Positions 8,714-17,225 of a DNA stretch of 64,000 nt are shown in pieces. A model generated the notes under the pieces. The model saw only the letters and a program-made list of their open reading frames with translations. It was not told where the DNA came from and made no database searches. The stretch is from positions 1,426,001 to 1,490,000 of the forward strand of contig NZ_SMGP01000001.1 in the NCBI RefSeq assembly GCF_004339745.1. The letters run 5' to 3'. Position 1 is the stretch's first letter. Every line of letters begins with the position of its first letter. The position numbers were made by a program, and so were the translations under genes. The stretch is from Paraburkholderia sp. BL9I2N2 (GTDB lineage: Bacteria; Pseudomonadota; Gammaproteobacteria; Burkholderiales; Burkholderiaceae).

Positions 8714-9613
8714 ATGGACCTGCGTAGACTTCGGTATTTCACGGCGGTTGCCGAAGAGCTGCATTTCGGCCGGGCCGCACAGCGTATGCACGTCGTGCAG
8801 TCAGCGGTGAGCCATCAGGTGAAACTTCTTGAAGAAGAGCTCGGATTTTCGCTGCTGGAGCGTTCACGCCACAACGTCAGGCTCACGGTTCCCGGCGAGA
8901 TATTTTTACCTGAAGCACGCGATCTGCTGCGTCGGGCCGATGAAGCGATGCGCCGTGCCCGTGAGTCGGCCGATGGTACGGTCGGGCGGCTGGCGATCGG
9001 CTTCGTTGATAACGTACTGTGGTCCATACTGCCGCCGATACTCCGAGACTTTCGCCAGCGGTGGCCGCAGGTCGAATTGACGCTGCATCCGCTCGATCGA
9101 AGCGCGCAGATCGAGGCGATTCGGACGTCAGCCATCGATATAGGGATCATGCCCTCGCCGTCGCCAGGCCATGCTCTCAAGTCTGCAGAACTTGCCACGG
9201 GCCCTTTGGTGGCGGCCATCCCGCAGGGTCATCCGCTCGCCGCACGGCCGACGCTTTCAATCGTCGAACTAGCGAACGAGCCGTTTGTTCTGTTTCCCCG
9301 CAGAATGAACAGCCGGATTCTGGAAATCATCGTTGCGTGCTGCGCTTCGGCCGGGTTTGCGCCTCGAATCGTCCAGGAGGCCGAACAGCTCCACACTCTG
9401 CTCGCGCTCGTTAGCGCGGGCCTTGGCGTTACGCTGGTGCCTCAGTGGGTTGCGCGGGTCCAGCAACCCGACGTCGTCTACATCCCTCTTGACGAACTGC
9501 TCACGCCTTATGAGCTGATCGTCGCATGGAACTCCAACACGGACAATCCGGCGGTCGCGAACTTTCGTGAGATCTCAGCCGGGATCGCCGGTCAGATGCT
9601 TCTCCAACCATAG
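8714..9613 (+). CDS. LysR-type regulator, CatR/BenM-like subgroup
   Basis: A 299-residue LTTR beginning MDLRRLRYFTAVAEELHFGR, the pattern of the LTTRs that control aromatic catabolism (BenM, CatR, TfdR type). The DNA-binding domain occupies about residues 1-60, including VVQSAVSHQVKLLEEELG. The effector domain carries the conserved VSAGLGVTLVP near residue 240. It lies just downstream of the redox cluster in the same direction; placement makes it a candidate regulator of that cluster or of the porin promoter at 9664. No strong ribosome site is visible. Confidence 0.9.
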   Translation: MDLRRLRYFTAVAEELHFGRAAQRMHVVQSAVSHQVKLLEEELGFSLLERSRHNVRLTVPGEIFLPEARDLLRRADEAMRRARESADGTVGRLAIGFVDNVLWSILPPILRDFRQRWPQVELTLHPLDRSAQIEAIRTSAIDIGIMPSPSPGHALKSAELATGPLVAAIPQGHPLAARPTLSIVELANEPFVLFPRRMNSRILEIIVACCASAGFAPRIVQEAEQLHTLLALVSAGLGVTLVPQWVARVQQPDVVYIPLDELLTPYELIVAWNSNTDNPAVANFREISAGIAGQMLLQP

Positions 9614-9663
9614 GACCGATAGATCGTATCGGCTCTTTCTCCGAATTCTGAACCCGGGTGATT

Positions 9664-9729
9664 AGCTATCGAGATCGCGTAGTTATTTTTAATCGTTAGA
9701 CAGCGATCACCGCAACCCCGATAGTTTGC
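9664..9729 (+). promoter_or_regulatory. composite promoter box B
   Basis: This copy has the -35-like TAGACA (9697-9702), 17 bases, and the -10-like GATAGT (9720-9725), with GCGATCAC in the spacer and a TATTTTTAATCG tract upstream. An upstream CTATCGAGATC element (9666-9676) also matches box C. The nearest convincing start is the porin ATG at 10099, which implies a leader of about 370 bases. I see no convincing gene in 9730-10098; one short frame starting at TTG 9726 lacks a ribosome site. Confidence 0.55.
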
Positions 9730-10098
9730 AGCAATGCGAAACGCAAACACGGAGGCAACAAAGTTCTGAAGCCTCCTCACGATTGACGCTTCGGTTCTGG
9801 CTTGAACCATCGGCGACAAAAGAATCTGAAACCCTTAGATACCGGCATCTTGCAATGTTGGGGGGAATTCTTACGCCCGAAATTGAAGAATGTGGCGATG
9901 GTGTGCCCAAGTCACCAAGCAGGAGCGTAACTGATCAAATTTTCCTTTGAGGAAAATAGATTTCTAAATCGGCAGTGATACTAAATAAAAAAGTTGACTA
10001 CAGCTTCCGCGCAACGGAGAGAGTTCCCGCTAAAAAAACGAAATACACGGGGATGGAAAGAGTTTCGAAATGGCAATTCTAAACGGAGGGGACTTTTG

Positions 10099-11181
10099 AT
10101 GAAGAGGCAGATGTTCACCGGCCTGGTGGCCGGGACGTTTGCGGTTTGTGTGCATGCCGAATCGAGTGTAACGCTCTACGGCATTCTCGACACCGCAATC
10201 GAGTTCACCAACCATTGGCCAGCCGATCCCGGCCAGTCGGGGACGAGTGGTGATCGCTGGTCAATGGCCGATGGGGCTCGCTCGGGTGGCTCACGCTGGG
10301 GTCTGACTGGCAATGAGGACCTTGGTGGCGGTCTGAAGGCGGAATTCCAGGTGGAAAGCGGGTTTCTGGTTCCAAACGGCGCTCTGATGCAGGAATTTTT
10401 TGGCCGTAGCGCGTGGGTGGGTCTGACATCGCCGAAGGCTGGCACGCTTCGCTTTGGTCGGCAATATACATCGCTCGTGGATGCGCTTTACCCGTCGTCG
10501 CCGACGGATCTCTCGGGAACTTACGAGCCGGTCGTTGCGGAAGTGGGCTCCAATCTTTGGGAGAGCAATGTTGTCAAATACAAAAACTCTTTCGGACCAG
10601 TGACGCTGACGGGGCACTACTCCTTTAGCAATCTTGCAGGGCAGTTCTCGAATGGTTCGGGTTACGGCGGTGCGGCCGCATACGATAACGGCACACTCTC
10701 CGTAAGCTTGGGATATGACAACCTTCATCGTTCTGAAGGGATTGGCAGTAACTATGCGCGGTTCGAAAAGGCGGCTATCGGTATTACCTATTCGACCGCC
10801 GCGCTCAAGTTCATGGGGGGATACCGGTACGGAAAGAACGATCCGCTCGCCGGCTACGCCGCACGCGACGATTACTTCTGGGTGGCTGCGCGCTACCTGT
10901 TCGCGGTCGACAAGATACTGACCCTTGCGTACTACTACGACCGCATTCAGACGGCAACCGGAGCGAATGGCGAGGTGACGAGGCCGGCCAGCCCGCAGCA
11001 GATTATGGCCATCGGCGATTACCTGCTATCGAAGCGCACCGACTTGTACGTCGTGGTCGGGTATTCGCGTCACTCAGCGCTTAACTTCGACTCGTACAAC
11101 GGCACGTCTGCAGCTTACCGGACGGCGTCCGCCGACAGCAGTCAGACCGGTGTGCAGATCGGTGTACGGCATTCGTTCTAA
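10099..11181 (+). CDS. outer-membrane porin (Gram-negative porin, OmpC-like)
   Basis: A 360-residue precursor with a signal peptide (MKRQMFTGLVAGTFAVCVHA) followed by SSVTLYGILDTAIEF, the standard first strand of Burkholderiales trimeric porins. Further landmarks are SRWGLTGNEDLGGGLKAEFQ (about residues 55-75), GRSAWVGLTSPKAGTLRFGR, and the terminal strand GVQIGVRHSF ending in the Phe needed for BAM-dependent assembly. ATG 10099 has CGGAGGGG upstream; longer frames lack a signal. It probably admits the aromatic or organic-acid substrates used nearby. Confidence 0.95.
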   Translation: MKRQMFTGLVAGTFAVCVHAESSVTLYGILDTAIEFTNHWPADPGQSGTSGDRWSMADGARSGGSRWGLTGNEDLGGGLKAEFQVESGFLVPNGALMQEFFGRSAWVGLTSPKAGTLRFGRQYTSLVDALYPSSPTDLSGTYEPVVAEVGSNLWESNVVKYKNSFGPVTLTGHYSFSNLAGQFSNGSGYGGAAAYDNGTLSVSLGYDNLHRSEGIGSNYARFEKAAIGITYSTAALKFMGGYRYGKNDPLAGYAARDDYFWVAARYLFAVDKILTLAYYYDRIQTATGANGEVTRPASPQQIMAIGDYLLSKRTDLYVVVGYSRHSALNFDSYNGTSAAYRTASADSSQTGVQIGVRHSF

Positions 11182-11341
11182 GGCGAAAGACTTCTGACCG
11201 TGCGCTTGACGAATGGCGATCTGGATCGGGAAAGCGCTGCTGTGGCAGTGCCTCCCTAACGGACAGTACCACCATTTGACTCGCGAGTTGCTGGATGAAT
11301 CCAGGCAGGTCTCAAACATCTCCAACAAAGTGAAAAGCGAA

Positions 11342-11707
11342 ATGAGAGCAATCGTACGATTTGGATTGGTGGCCGCGTTGTCAACTGCCATTGCACCGTT
11401 GGCGGCATTTGCGCAGGACGGTAACAACGGTGCAGCGGTCGCGTCGGCGGCTGCGGGCAGCGCATCGAGCGCAAAATCGATCAGGGCCGCTAATCGCAAG
11501 CTCGCCAAAAATGTGCGAACTGCAATGGCGAAGGCAAAGGGGATCGACATGACACAGTTGTTCGTCTACGCGAAAGCTGGCGCGATAACGTTGTCTGGTT
11601 CTGTGCCGAAGAGTGATCAGGTGGATCGCGCTGGAGAGATCGCCAGGAGCGTGCCTGGCGTCTCTTCAGTCGACAACCGGCTCAGTGTATATGCGATAGA
11701 GCGGTGA
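11342..11707 (+). CDS. BON-domain exported protein
   Basis: A 121-residue protein with a cleavable signal peptide (MRAIVRFGLVAALSTAIAPL, then AAFAQDG) and a C-terminal BON domain at about residues 50-118. The BON pattern is visible in LFVYAKAGAITLSGSVPKSD and ARSVPGVSSVDNRL. BON domains bind phospholipid surfaces and help preserve envelope integrity. The upstream in-frame extension has no signal sequence, so ATG 11342 is the better start. It follows the porin by 160 bases and may be separately transcribed. Confidence 0.85.
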   Translation: MRAIVRFGLVAALSTAIAPLAAFAQDGNNGAAVASAAAGSASSAKSIRAANRKLAKNVRTAMAKAKGIDMTQLFVYAKAGAITLSGSVPKSDQVDRAGEIARSVPGVSSVDNRLSVYAIER

Positions 11708-11715
11708 TCGAAAAC

Positions 11716-11742
11716 CGGCCGTTGCTTGGAGTGCAACGGCCG
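11716..11742. terminator. convergent hairpin terminator
   Basis: A perfect 10-base stem, CGGCCGTTGC with GCAACGGCCG, encloses a 7-base loop. On the minus strand the stem is followed by GGTTTT, so it best serves the DUF4148 gene ending at 11767. Its position directly after the BON gene allows it to act on both transcripts. Confidence 0.65.
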
Positions 11743-11766
11743 TGGCCTTAAATGTCCGTAGTCCGA

Positions 11767-12069
11767 CTATTGCGCGTCCGCCGAAACTCCCGGCTGGCCA
11801 GATTGCGATGAGCCGCTGGTCGACGGACCATAGTTGCTGGATGTTGCTTGCACAGCGACTTTCTGCCGGGCGACCTGAGCCTCCGCAGCCTGAAGGTTCG
11901 CGGGGTAGTAAGGACCGGTGGAGGCGCCCTTAAAACCGGCGGCCTCGAGTTGACCGAGTTCTGCACGCACCTGAGCACGTGTGACAGGCGGCGAAGATTG
12001 CTGGGCGAAGGACAGAACCGGAACGGCCAGAGCAGATGCGGCGATTAGCAGGTTGATTAAGGGTTTCAT
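11767..12069 (-). CDS. DUF4148 domain exported protein
   Basis: A 100-residue precursor with signal peptide MKPLINLLIAASALAVPVLS followed by FAQQS, then the DUF4148 core TRAQVRAELGQLEAAGF and GPYYPANLQAAEAQVA. The family is small, periplasmic, largely restricted to Burkholderiales and of unknown function, so it also supports the taxonomic guess. It is convergent with the BON gene across a shared hairpin. Confidence 0.9.
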   Translation of the reverse strand: MKPLINLLIAASALAVPVLSFAQQSSPPVTRAQVRAELGQLEAAGFKGASTGPYYPANLQAAEAQVARQKVAVQATSSNYGPSTSGSSQSGQPGVSADAQ

Positions 12070-12310
12070 GGAGGCAGTCTTGATGTTTTGGTTTAGCGCC
12101 GTAGACGTCCGTGTCTGGAGTCAGTGATCGTAGTGTAATAGGGGTTACCACTACCGCGCATCACTTCTTGCCGGGAAAGATCGTTGCTGTTTCGACGCAA
12201 ATCGAACGTCCCCGATAAGCCAGTCCGGATCCTCCGTGTCAAACGCATATTAAAGATAGTTCGCATTACATAATTAGAATAAAAAGTGCGAGCTCAACCC
12301 GTTGACTGGT

Positions 12311-12380
12311 AATCACTTATCGAGATCAGGCGGTCGATTTTTATCGTTGGACAGTGATCACGGCCGCGTCGATAGTTGGT
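12311..12380 (+). promoter_or_regulatory. composite promoter box C
   Basis: The third copy has TGGACA (12348-12353), 17 bases, and GATAGT (12371-12376). The spacer begins with the palindrome GTGATCAC, and the upstream part contains CTTATCGAGATC and TTTTTATCG. It lies 33 bases before ATG 12410, ideal for the small ORF-MFS-dioxygenase operon. Confidence 0.62.
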
Positions 12381-12409
12381 AGCAGCACAAAATCGAGTAG
12401 GAGACGAAG

Positions 12410-12667
12410 ATGATCGATGTACTTTCGGCGGCGCGCATAGCCGCTCACGCATATCACAAGGGCGCGTCCAAATTCGCGAGCCGCTTTGATGGGATCTTGT
12501 GCGAAGTGGATCGCCAGTCGTCGCGTGTTGTTGATCCGGCGTCAGGCGATCCCGGCTATAGGAGCGCATCGGGCAGATTCGACGCTGTTGTTGCCGACAA
12601 GTTGCTTCACGCGCAAATGCCGGCGTTCGTAGGTGCGATGCTGTCCAACCAGAAGGACTTCCAATGA
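12410..12667 (+). CDS. small protein coupled to MFS gene
   Basis: An 85-residue frame with a very good ribosome site (GTAGGAGACGAAG) directly behind promoter box C. Its stop overlaps the MFS start in an ATGA junction at 12664-12667, so translation is probably coupled. The protein has no membrane segment, signal or recognised domain; it starts MIDVLSAARIAAHAYH and is rich in Ala and charged residues. It may be a dedicated small operon member or a truncated ancestral enzyme whose start still serves to translate the transporter. Confidence 0.5.
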   Translation: MIDVLSAARIAAHAYHKGASKFASRFDGILCEVDRQSSRVVDPASGDPGYRSASGRFDAVVADKLLHAQMPAFVGAMLSNQKDFQ

Positions 12668-13974
12668 ACATCACCCCTCCGCTGGCGCCCTCAACGGTAG
12701 CGCAGTCTCATGCTGAGTCGTCGAAAAGCTATGAATGGAAGGCTGTCACGCTGATGGCTCTCGGCATGGGCCTGGTCGGCATAGACCGCTTCCTGATTGT
12801 GCCGTTGATGCCCGTACTGATGCGCGATTTGAAGCTTGACTATCAGGACCTTGGGCATATCACGGGAGCATTGGCGCTTGCATGGGGCTTGTCTGCGCTG
12901 CTGACAGGCAATCTCTCGGACAGGATCGGCTTCAAGAGAGTCATCGTGCCGGCAATGGTCGGATTTTCGTTGCTGGCAGGTCTCGGTGGCCTGGCGACGG
13001 GGGTTGGAAGCCTGATTGCCATCCGCGCATTTATGGGGGTTGCCGAGGGTGCCTTCACGCCCGCTAGCATCATTGCAACGATGGATGCGTCGCCACCGAG
13101 CCGGCACGGACGCAACGTCGGGATCCAGCAAATGATGCCGGCTCTGCTCGGGCTTGGTCTCACCCCGATCGTGGTGACGCAACTTCTCAAGGTGATGAGC
13201 TGGCCTTGGATTTTCCTGCTTGTAGCATTTCCGGGTCTCGTTGTAGCGCTCCTCGCGCAACGGGTATTGCGCCGACCGACGCCGACTGAAATTGCGAAGC
13301 ACACGGCGACGCACGATACTGGCCAGCATCGCTGGTATGAGGTATTTCGCTATCGCAATGTACCGCTTGGCATCATCTGCATGCTGTGCTGGCTCGCTTG
13401 CCAGATCGTCATTGCTGCGCTGTTCCCCAATTATCTCGTGGACTATCTGCATCTCGACATGCAGCAGATGGGTTTCATTCTTTCGTCGCTAGGCTTCGGC
13501 GGGGCGATCGGCGCTCTCGTGCTGCCGGCCCTTTCAGACCGCGTCGGCCGCAAGCCCGTCATGCTGTTTTCAACGGCGGGCGTATTTCTGTCGCTGTGGA
13601 TTTTCCTGCGAACGGGGGCGGCGCCGGTTCCGTTGTTCATCTGCCTGATGATCGCGATGGGTTGTCTGTACAGCCTGATCACGCTGACCGTCGGTCCGGT
13701 CGCGGCGGAAGCCGTGCCGGTCCAGTTGATGTCCACGGCATCGGGCATGATCATCGGTATTGGTGAGGTCTTTGGCGGTGGTGTGGCACCTGCGTATGCC
13801 GGTTATCTGGCCAAGCATTTCGGCATCGAGCATGCGGTGACCATGCCGCTCTGGACAATCTGCGCTGGAGCCATTGCAGTCGCAGCGTTGAAGGAAACAG
13901 CTCCTGCGCGGATTTTCAATAAACGTGGAATCGACCCGGAAGAGAACGAGGGAAATGATGCCCGCCAACTCTGA
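12664..13974 (+). CDS. MFS transporter, probable aromatic/organic acid uptake
   Basis: A 436-residue major facilitator with twelve predicted membrane helices. The loop 2-3 signature is GNLSDRIGFKRVIVP (about residues 80-94), and the repeat in the second half is LSDRVGRKPVMLF. A basic central loop with HTATHDTGQHRW lies near residues 205-225. It overlaps both the small ORF upstream and the ring-cleavage dioxygenase downstream (start 13955). The operon context suggests import of gentisate, salicylate or a similar hydroxybenzoate. Confidence 0.9.
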   Translation: MNITPPLAPSTVAQSHAESSKSYEWKAVTLMALGMGLVGIDRFLIVPLMPVLMRDLKLDYQDLGHITGALALAWGLSALLTGNLSDRIGFKRVIVPAMVGFSLLAGLGGLATGVGSLIAIRAFMGVAEGAFTPASIIATMDASPPSRHGRNVGIQQMMPALLGLGLTPIVVTQLLKVMSWPWIFLLVAFPGLVVALLAQRVLRRPTPTEIAKHTATHDTGQHRWYEVFRYRNVPLGIICMLCWLACQIVIAALFPNYLVDYLHLDMQQMGFILSSLGFGGAIGALVLPALSDRVGRKPVMLFSTAGVFLSLWIFLRTGAAPVPLFICLMIAMGCLYSLITLTVGPVAAEAVPVQLMSTASGMIIGIGEVFGGGVAPAYAGYLAKHFGIEHAVTMPLWTICAGAIAVAALKETAPARIFNKRGIDPEENEGNDARQL

Positions 13975-15019
13975 AAAGATGAGTGTGATAGCGACGCCGG
14001 AGCGCGAGGCTTTCTACGAGCGGATTGGCCAGAAGAACCTCGCGCCGCTATGGACGTCGCTGAATGAATTGATTACGCCCGAACCACGGAGCAAATGCGT
14101 GTCGGCTCACTGGCGTTTCGCGGACGTCCGCGCGGCCATGATGGAGGCGGGCGAGATCATCACCGCAAAAGAAGCCGAACGGCGCGTGCTCGTGCTAGAG
14201 AACCCCGGCCTGCGTGGTGAATCGAAGATCACAACCGATCTGTATGCGGGGGTGCAATTGGTCCTTCCCGGCGAGGTCGCACCCGCGCACCGTCACGCGC
14301 AGACGGCGCTTCGTTTTGTGATGGAAGGCGGTGGCGCTCACACATCGGTGAATGGCGAACGCACAATGATGAACGAAGGGGATTTCATCATCACGCCGCC
14401 GATGGCGTGGCACGATCATGGCAATGAAAGCGACAGCCCGATTTTCTGGCTGGATGGTCTGGACATACCGGTGGTGAAGTTTGTGAACGCGTCGTTTGCC
14501 GAGCATCTCGGGGAGGACGAGCAATCGATTACGCGCCCCGTCGGCGACAGTGACGTCCGCTATGGGGCCAATCTGCTTCCGGTAGACCATCGGCCTGCCG
14601 GCGGAACCTCGCCGATCTTCAACTATCCCTATACACGGACACGCGAAGCGCTTGAGCGGATGCGCCGCGCGAACGCGTGGGATCCCTGTCATGGGTTGAA
14701 GATGAGATACGTCAACCCACGCAACGGAAAGTATGCGATGGCGACGATGGCTACCTTCATGCAGTTGCTGCACAAAGGGTTTTCGACGGAGGCGTACCGT
14801 TCAACTGATGCGACAGTCTTTGTGCCTATCGAAGGGCGGGGCCGCAGTCGGATTGGACACGACATCTCCGTGGAGTGGAGCAAGCGGGATATCTTTGTCG
14901 TCCCGTCCTGGCATCACGTGCGGCACGAAGCAGACGAGGACAGCGTCTTGTTCTCTTTTTCCGACCGGCCCATCCAGGAGGCGCTTTATCTGTTCAGAGA
15001 GGAAAGGGGCGCAGCCTGA
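13955..15019 (+). CDS. gentisate 1,2-dioxygenase family ring-cleavage enzyme
   Basis: A 354-residue double-cupin of the gentisate/salicylate/1-hydroxy-2-naphthoate 1,2-dioxygenase family. These Fe(II) enzymes open the ring between adjacent carboxylated and hydroxylated carbons. The N-terminal cupin metal site is HRHAQTALRFVMEG (His pair near residue 109) with a third His in MAWHDHGNE. The second cupin contains FVVPSWHHVRHEA near residue 320. ATG 13955 lies inside the MFS gene and has GAGGG before it. No maleylpyruvate isomerase or fumarylpyruvate hydrolase is in the window, so the lower pathway must be elsewhere. Confidence 0.88.
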   Translation: MMPANSEKMSVIATPEREAFYERIGQKNLAPLWTSLNELITPEPRSKCVSAHWRFADVRAAMMEAGEIITAKEAERRVLVLENPGLRGESKITTDLYAGVQLVLPGEVAPAHRHAQTALRFVMEGGGAHTSVNGERTMMNEGDFIITPPMAWHDHGNESDSPIFWLDGLDIPVVKFVNASFAEHLGEDEQSITRPVGDSDVRYGANLLPVDHRPAGGTSPIFNYPYTRTREALERMRRANAWDPCHGLKMRYVNPRNGKYAMATMATFMQLLHKGFSTEAYRSTDATVFVPIEGRGRSRIGHDISVEWSKRDIFVVPSWHHVRHEADEDSVLFSFSDRPIQEALYLFREERGAA

Positions 15020-15093
15020 ATCGCCTCAGGCGAGAGTGCGTCGCGACGCGACAATGCCAGGCGTTTGTTAGCGATGCAGCTAGACCCGCCCTG

Positions 15094-15375
15094 CTAAAGA
15101 TCGGCTGCGGATAGCTCTGCCCGCTCCCCAGTCGCCGGCAACGTTTTTTGCTGGACTGCCTGCAATATTCGCAGTCTGCCGAGTTCGAAAGCGAGCGTCA
15201 GTTGCCTCGGAGTCTCGCTCGCAGCTCGGAGCTTTTCACGAACCGTTTCGGCAGGCAAGGCAAAGGCACAATATTCCCAGCCGAAGCCATAGGCAGAAAA
15301 CCACATTGCCGCGTCGCGGGAAATGATAGGTGAGGTTGGGGCGGTACCGGGATGGTCCATGACAATATCCGTCAT
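15094..15375 (-). CDS. DUF1488-like small protein
   Basis: A 93-residue protein, MTDIVMDHPG at the N-terminus, ending ERAELSAADL. The pattern of a short strand (WEYCAFALPAETVREKL), a long helix and a terminal tAADL is like DUF1488 proteins, common in Burkholderia and of unknown function. The match is by pattern only. It is convergent with the dioxygenase gene (74 bases apart). Confidence 0.5.
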   Translation of the reverse strand: MTDIVMDHPGTAPTSPIISRDAAMWFSAYGFGWEYCAFALPAETVREKLRAASETPRQLTLAFELGRLRILQAVQQKTLPATGERAELSAADL

Positions 15376-15581
15376 TTCGACAAGATGAGCTTTATTCTCG
15401 CTTCGGAGGAGCCTTTTGCGCTGGCGCTTTTCCCAGAAGGATCTCTTGCACCGGATGTTGGGTAGGCGACACCGGACATACAGGAGGCCGGAACATGTCT
15501 ACGCCGGAGTCATATGTCTGGTGCCCACCGCGAACCCTCTACAGATCTGTCGGCTGATTTCCCGCCGACGGGCGCATCCCG

Positions 15582-16361
15582 CTACTTAACCTCGCGTGCC
15601 GCCGAAATAATTGCAGCAGCTACCTCTTGAGGTTTCGATAGCATCGGTACGTGACTCGCATCGACATCGACGGCCGTTGCACCGATCTGTTTCGCCAATT
15701 TCATCTGGAAGTCGGTAGGGACTATACGGTCCTTCATCGAGACAACATACCAGGACGGCTTGTCATGCCACGCAGCGTGACCAATCTTTTCGGCGAGACA
15801 GCCCGAATACCACGGCCCCTGCGTCGCAGCGAGTAGAAGCGCTTGCGCGTGGGAGACATCGGGCGCGAAGTCTTCGACCATCGCCTTATCGGACAGCGTC
15901 AGGAAACCGGCAGCGTCCTTGTGCAGCTCGGCCGCCCACGAAGGCGCCGGCAGCTCTTTCTGAATGTCGTTGGCCGATTGTTCGCTGTCGGGTGCAAACG
16001 CTGCAACGTACACGAGCGCTTTGACCTTGTCGTTGTTACCCGCCTGCGTGATGACGGAGCCGGCCCACGAGTGGCCAACCAGCACCACCGGACCGTTTTG
16101 CCGGTCTATCGCGCGGGTCGTTGCCGAAACGTCATCGCCCAGTGATGTCAGTGGGTTTTGCACGGACGTCACGTGGAGGCCTTTTGCTTCAAGGAGAGGA
16201 ATGACTTTATTCCAGCTCGAGCCATCCGCGAAAGCGCCGTGTACCAGGACAACGTTCATGCCTGCAAGATCAGGATCGGACGCGGCCTGCGCAGTGGCGG
16301 CGGATATCAGACCAGCGGCAACGACGAGTAACGACAACCCTTGCTTGATCAGCGTATTCAA
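15582..16361 (-). CDS. exported alpha/beta hydrolase (TTG start)
   Basis: A 259-residue alpha/beta-hydrolase with an N-terminal signal peptide (MNTLIKQGLSLLVVAAGLIS, then AATAQA). Landmarks are the oxyanion strand VVLVHGAFADGSSWNKV (about residues 36-52), the nucleophile elbow GHSWAGS (about 97-103), and a C-terminal His in DASHVPMLSKP. It resembles the EstC/methylesterase-like subgroup. The only good start is TTG at 16361 with GAGG upstream. It lies 100 bases downstream of the azoreductase gene on the same strand and may be co-transcribed. Its ester substrate is unknown. Confidence 0.88.
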   Translation of the reverse strand: MNTLIKQGLSLLVVAAGLISAATAQAASDPDLAGMNVVLVHGAFADGSSWNKVIPLLEAKGLHVTSVQNPLTSLGDDVSATTRAIDRQNGPVVLVGHSWAGSVITQAGNNDKVKALVYVAAFAPDSEQSANDIQKELPAPSWAAELHKDAAGFLTLSDKAMVEDFAPDVSHAQALLLAATQGPWYSGCLAEKIGHAAWHDKPSWYVVSMKDRIVPTDFQMKLAKQIGATAVDVDASHVPMLSKPQEVAAAIISAAREVK

Positions 16362-16461
16362 AATGGTGCCTCGTTAAAAAGTAAGAATGTAGGCGGCGTT
16401 ACGTGGTCGAGCATCACCCTGCTTCAGGCGAGGTGATGCGCCACATGCGCCGCGCAATATT

Positions 16462-17112
16462 TCATTTGCCGACTGAAACGGAGACCGCCCGCGCAAGCGC
16501 CATTGCCTGCCCGCGTGCAGCCTGTCTTGCCGCGTAATCGACTTCGGGGCCAAGGAGTGTTTTCTCGACCACAATCGACTTAACGTCGCTCACGCCGACG
16601 GATCGCAGCCACGCTTCCATGAACGGCCGCTGAAAATCGAACGAATGAGCGGGTGTGCTCGAGCCCACTGAATAGTCGAGGCCCCTCGCATAAATGACCA
16701 CCGCCTTCTTGTCTTTCAGCAAACCCTGTAGCCCACGCTCATCGAACGAGAACAGGATGCCGCGCTGCGACACGACGTCGATGAAATGCTTGAGCTTGTA
16801 GGGAATGGAAAAATTCCATAGCGGCACGGAGAACAGCAACGTATCCGCGTCGTGCAATCGCTGCGCGAGTTCTCGGATGTTCGTCCACGCCTGCTGCTGG
16901 TTTTCGCTGAGCGGTGTGCCGCTCAGGTCCGCATATTTGGCATCGAGCGCGTCGCCGTCGAACTCCGGCATCTCCACCGACCACAGATCCAGCACGTCGA
17001 TCCGATGATCCGGATGAGCGTCGCGATAAGCGTCCAGATACGCGCGTGCGACGTCGAGGGACGCAGACCGCTTCTTACGTGGCGACGATTCGATATGCAG
17101 CAAGGTAGGCAT
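16462..17112 (-). CDS. FMN-dependent NADH-azoreductase/quinone reductase
   Basis: A 216-residue flavodoxin-fold enzyme of the AzoR family, which reduces quinones and azo compounds with NADH. The FMN phosphate loop is ESSPRKKRSASLDVA (residues 8-22), followed by FSVPLWNFSIPYKLKHFIDV (about 97-116) and the RGLDY stretch. It is divergent from the LysR gene at 17226, with an inverted repeat between them, the usual arrangement of an LTTR and its target. Confidence 0.9.
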   Translation of the reverse strand: MPTLLHIESSPRKKRSASLDVARAYLDAYRDAHPDHRIDVLDLWSVEMPEFDGDALDAKYADLSGTPLSENQQQAWTNIRELAQRLHDADTLLFSVPLWNFSIPYKLKHFIDVVSQRGILFSFDERGLQGLLKDKKAVVIYARGLDYSVGSSTPAHSFDFQRPFMEAWLRSVGVSDVKSIVVEKTLLGPEVDYAARQAARGQAMALARAVSVSVGK

Positions 17113-17149
17113 GGGACTACTCCATCTGGATTGGGAGTCGCCATCACAA

Positions 17150-17181
17150 CATATTTCGATTCAAAATATAAACGAAGTATG
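17150..17181. promoter_or_regulatory. inverted repeat in azoreductase/LysR intergenic region
   Basis: CATATTTCG and CGAAGTATG form 9-base arms with one mismatch, separated by 14 bases. The repeat lies in the 113-base gap between divergent genes starting at 17112 and 17226, so it is a good candidate for the LysR protein's own binding site controlling both directions. Confidence 0.5.
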
Positions 17182-17225
17182 ATCGCCATATTCAGTTTGG
17201 TTCGCACTATATAGCGAGGACCCCC

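Noticed and set aside
9726..9950. 74-codon frame after promoter box B
   Set aside because: TTG start without a ribosome site and no protein-like pattern; better treated as porin leader sequence.
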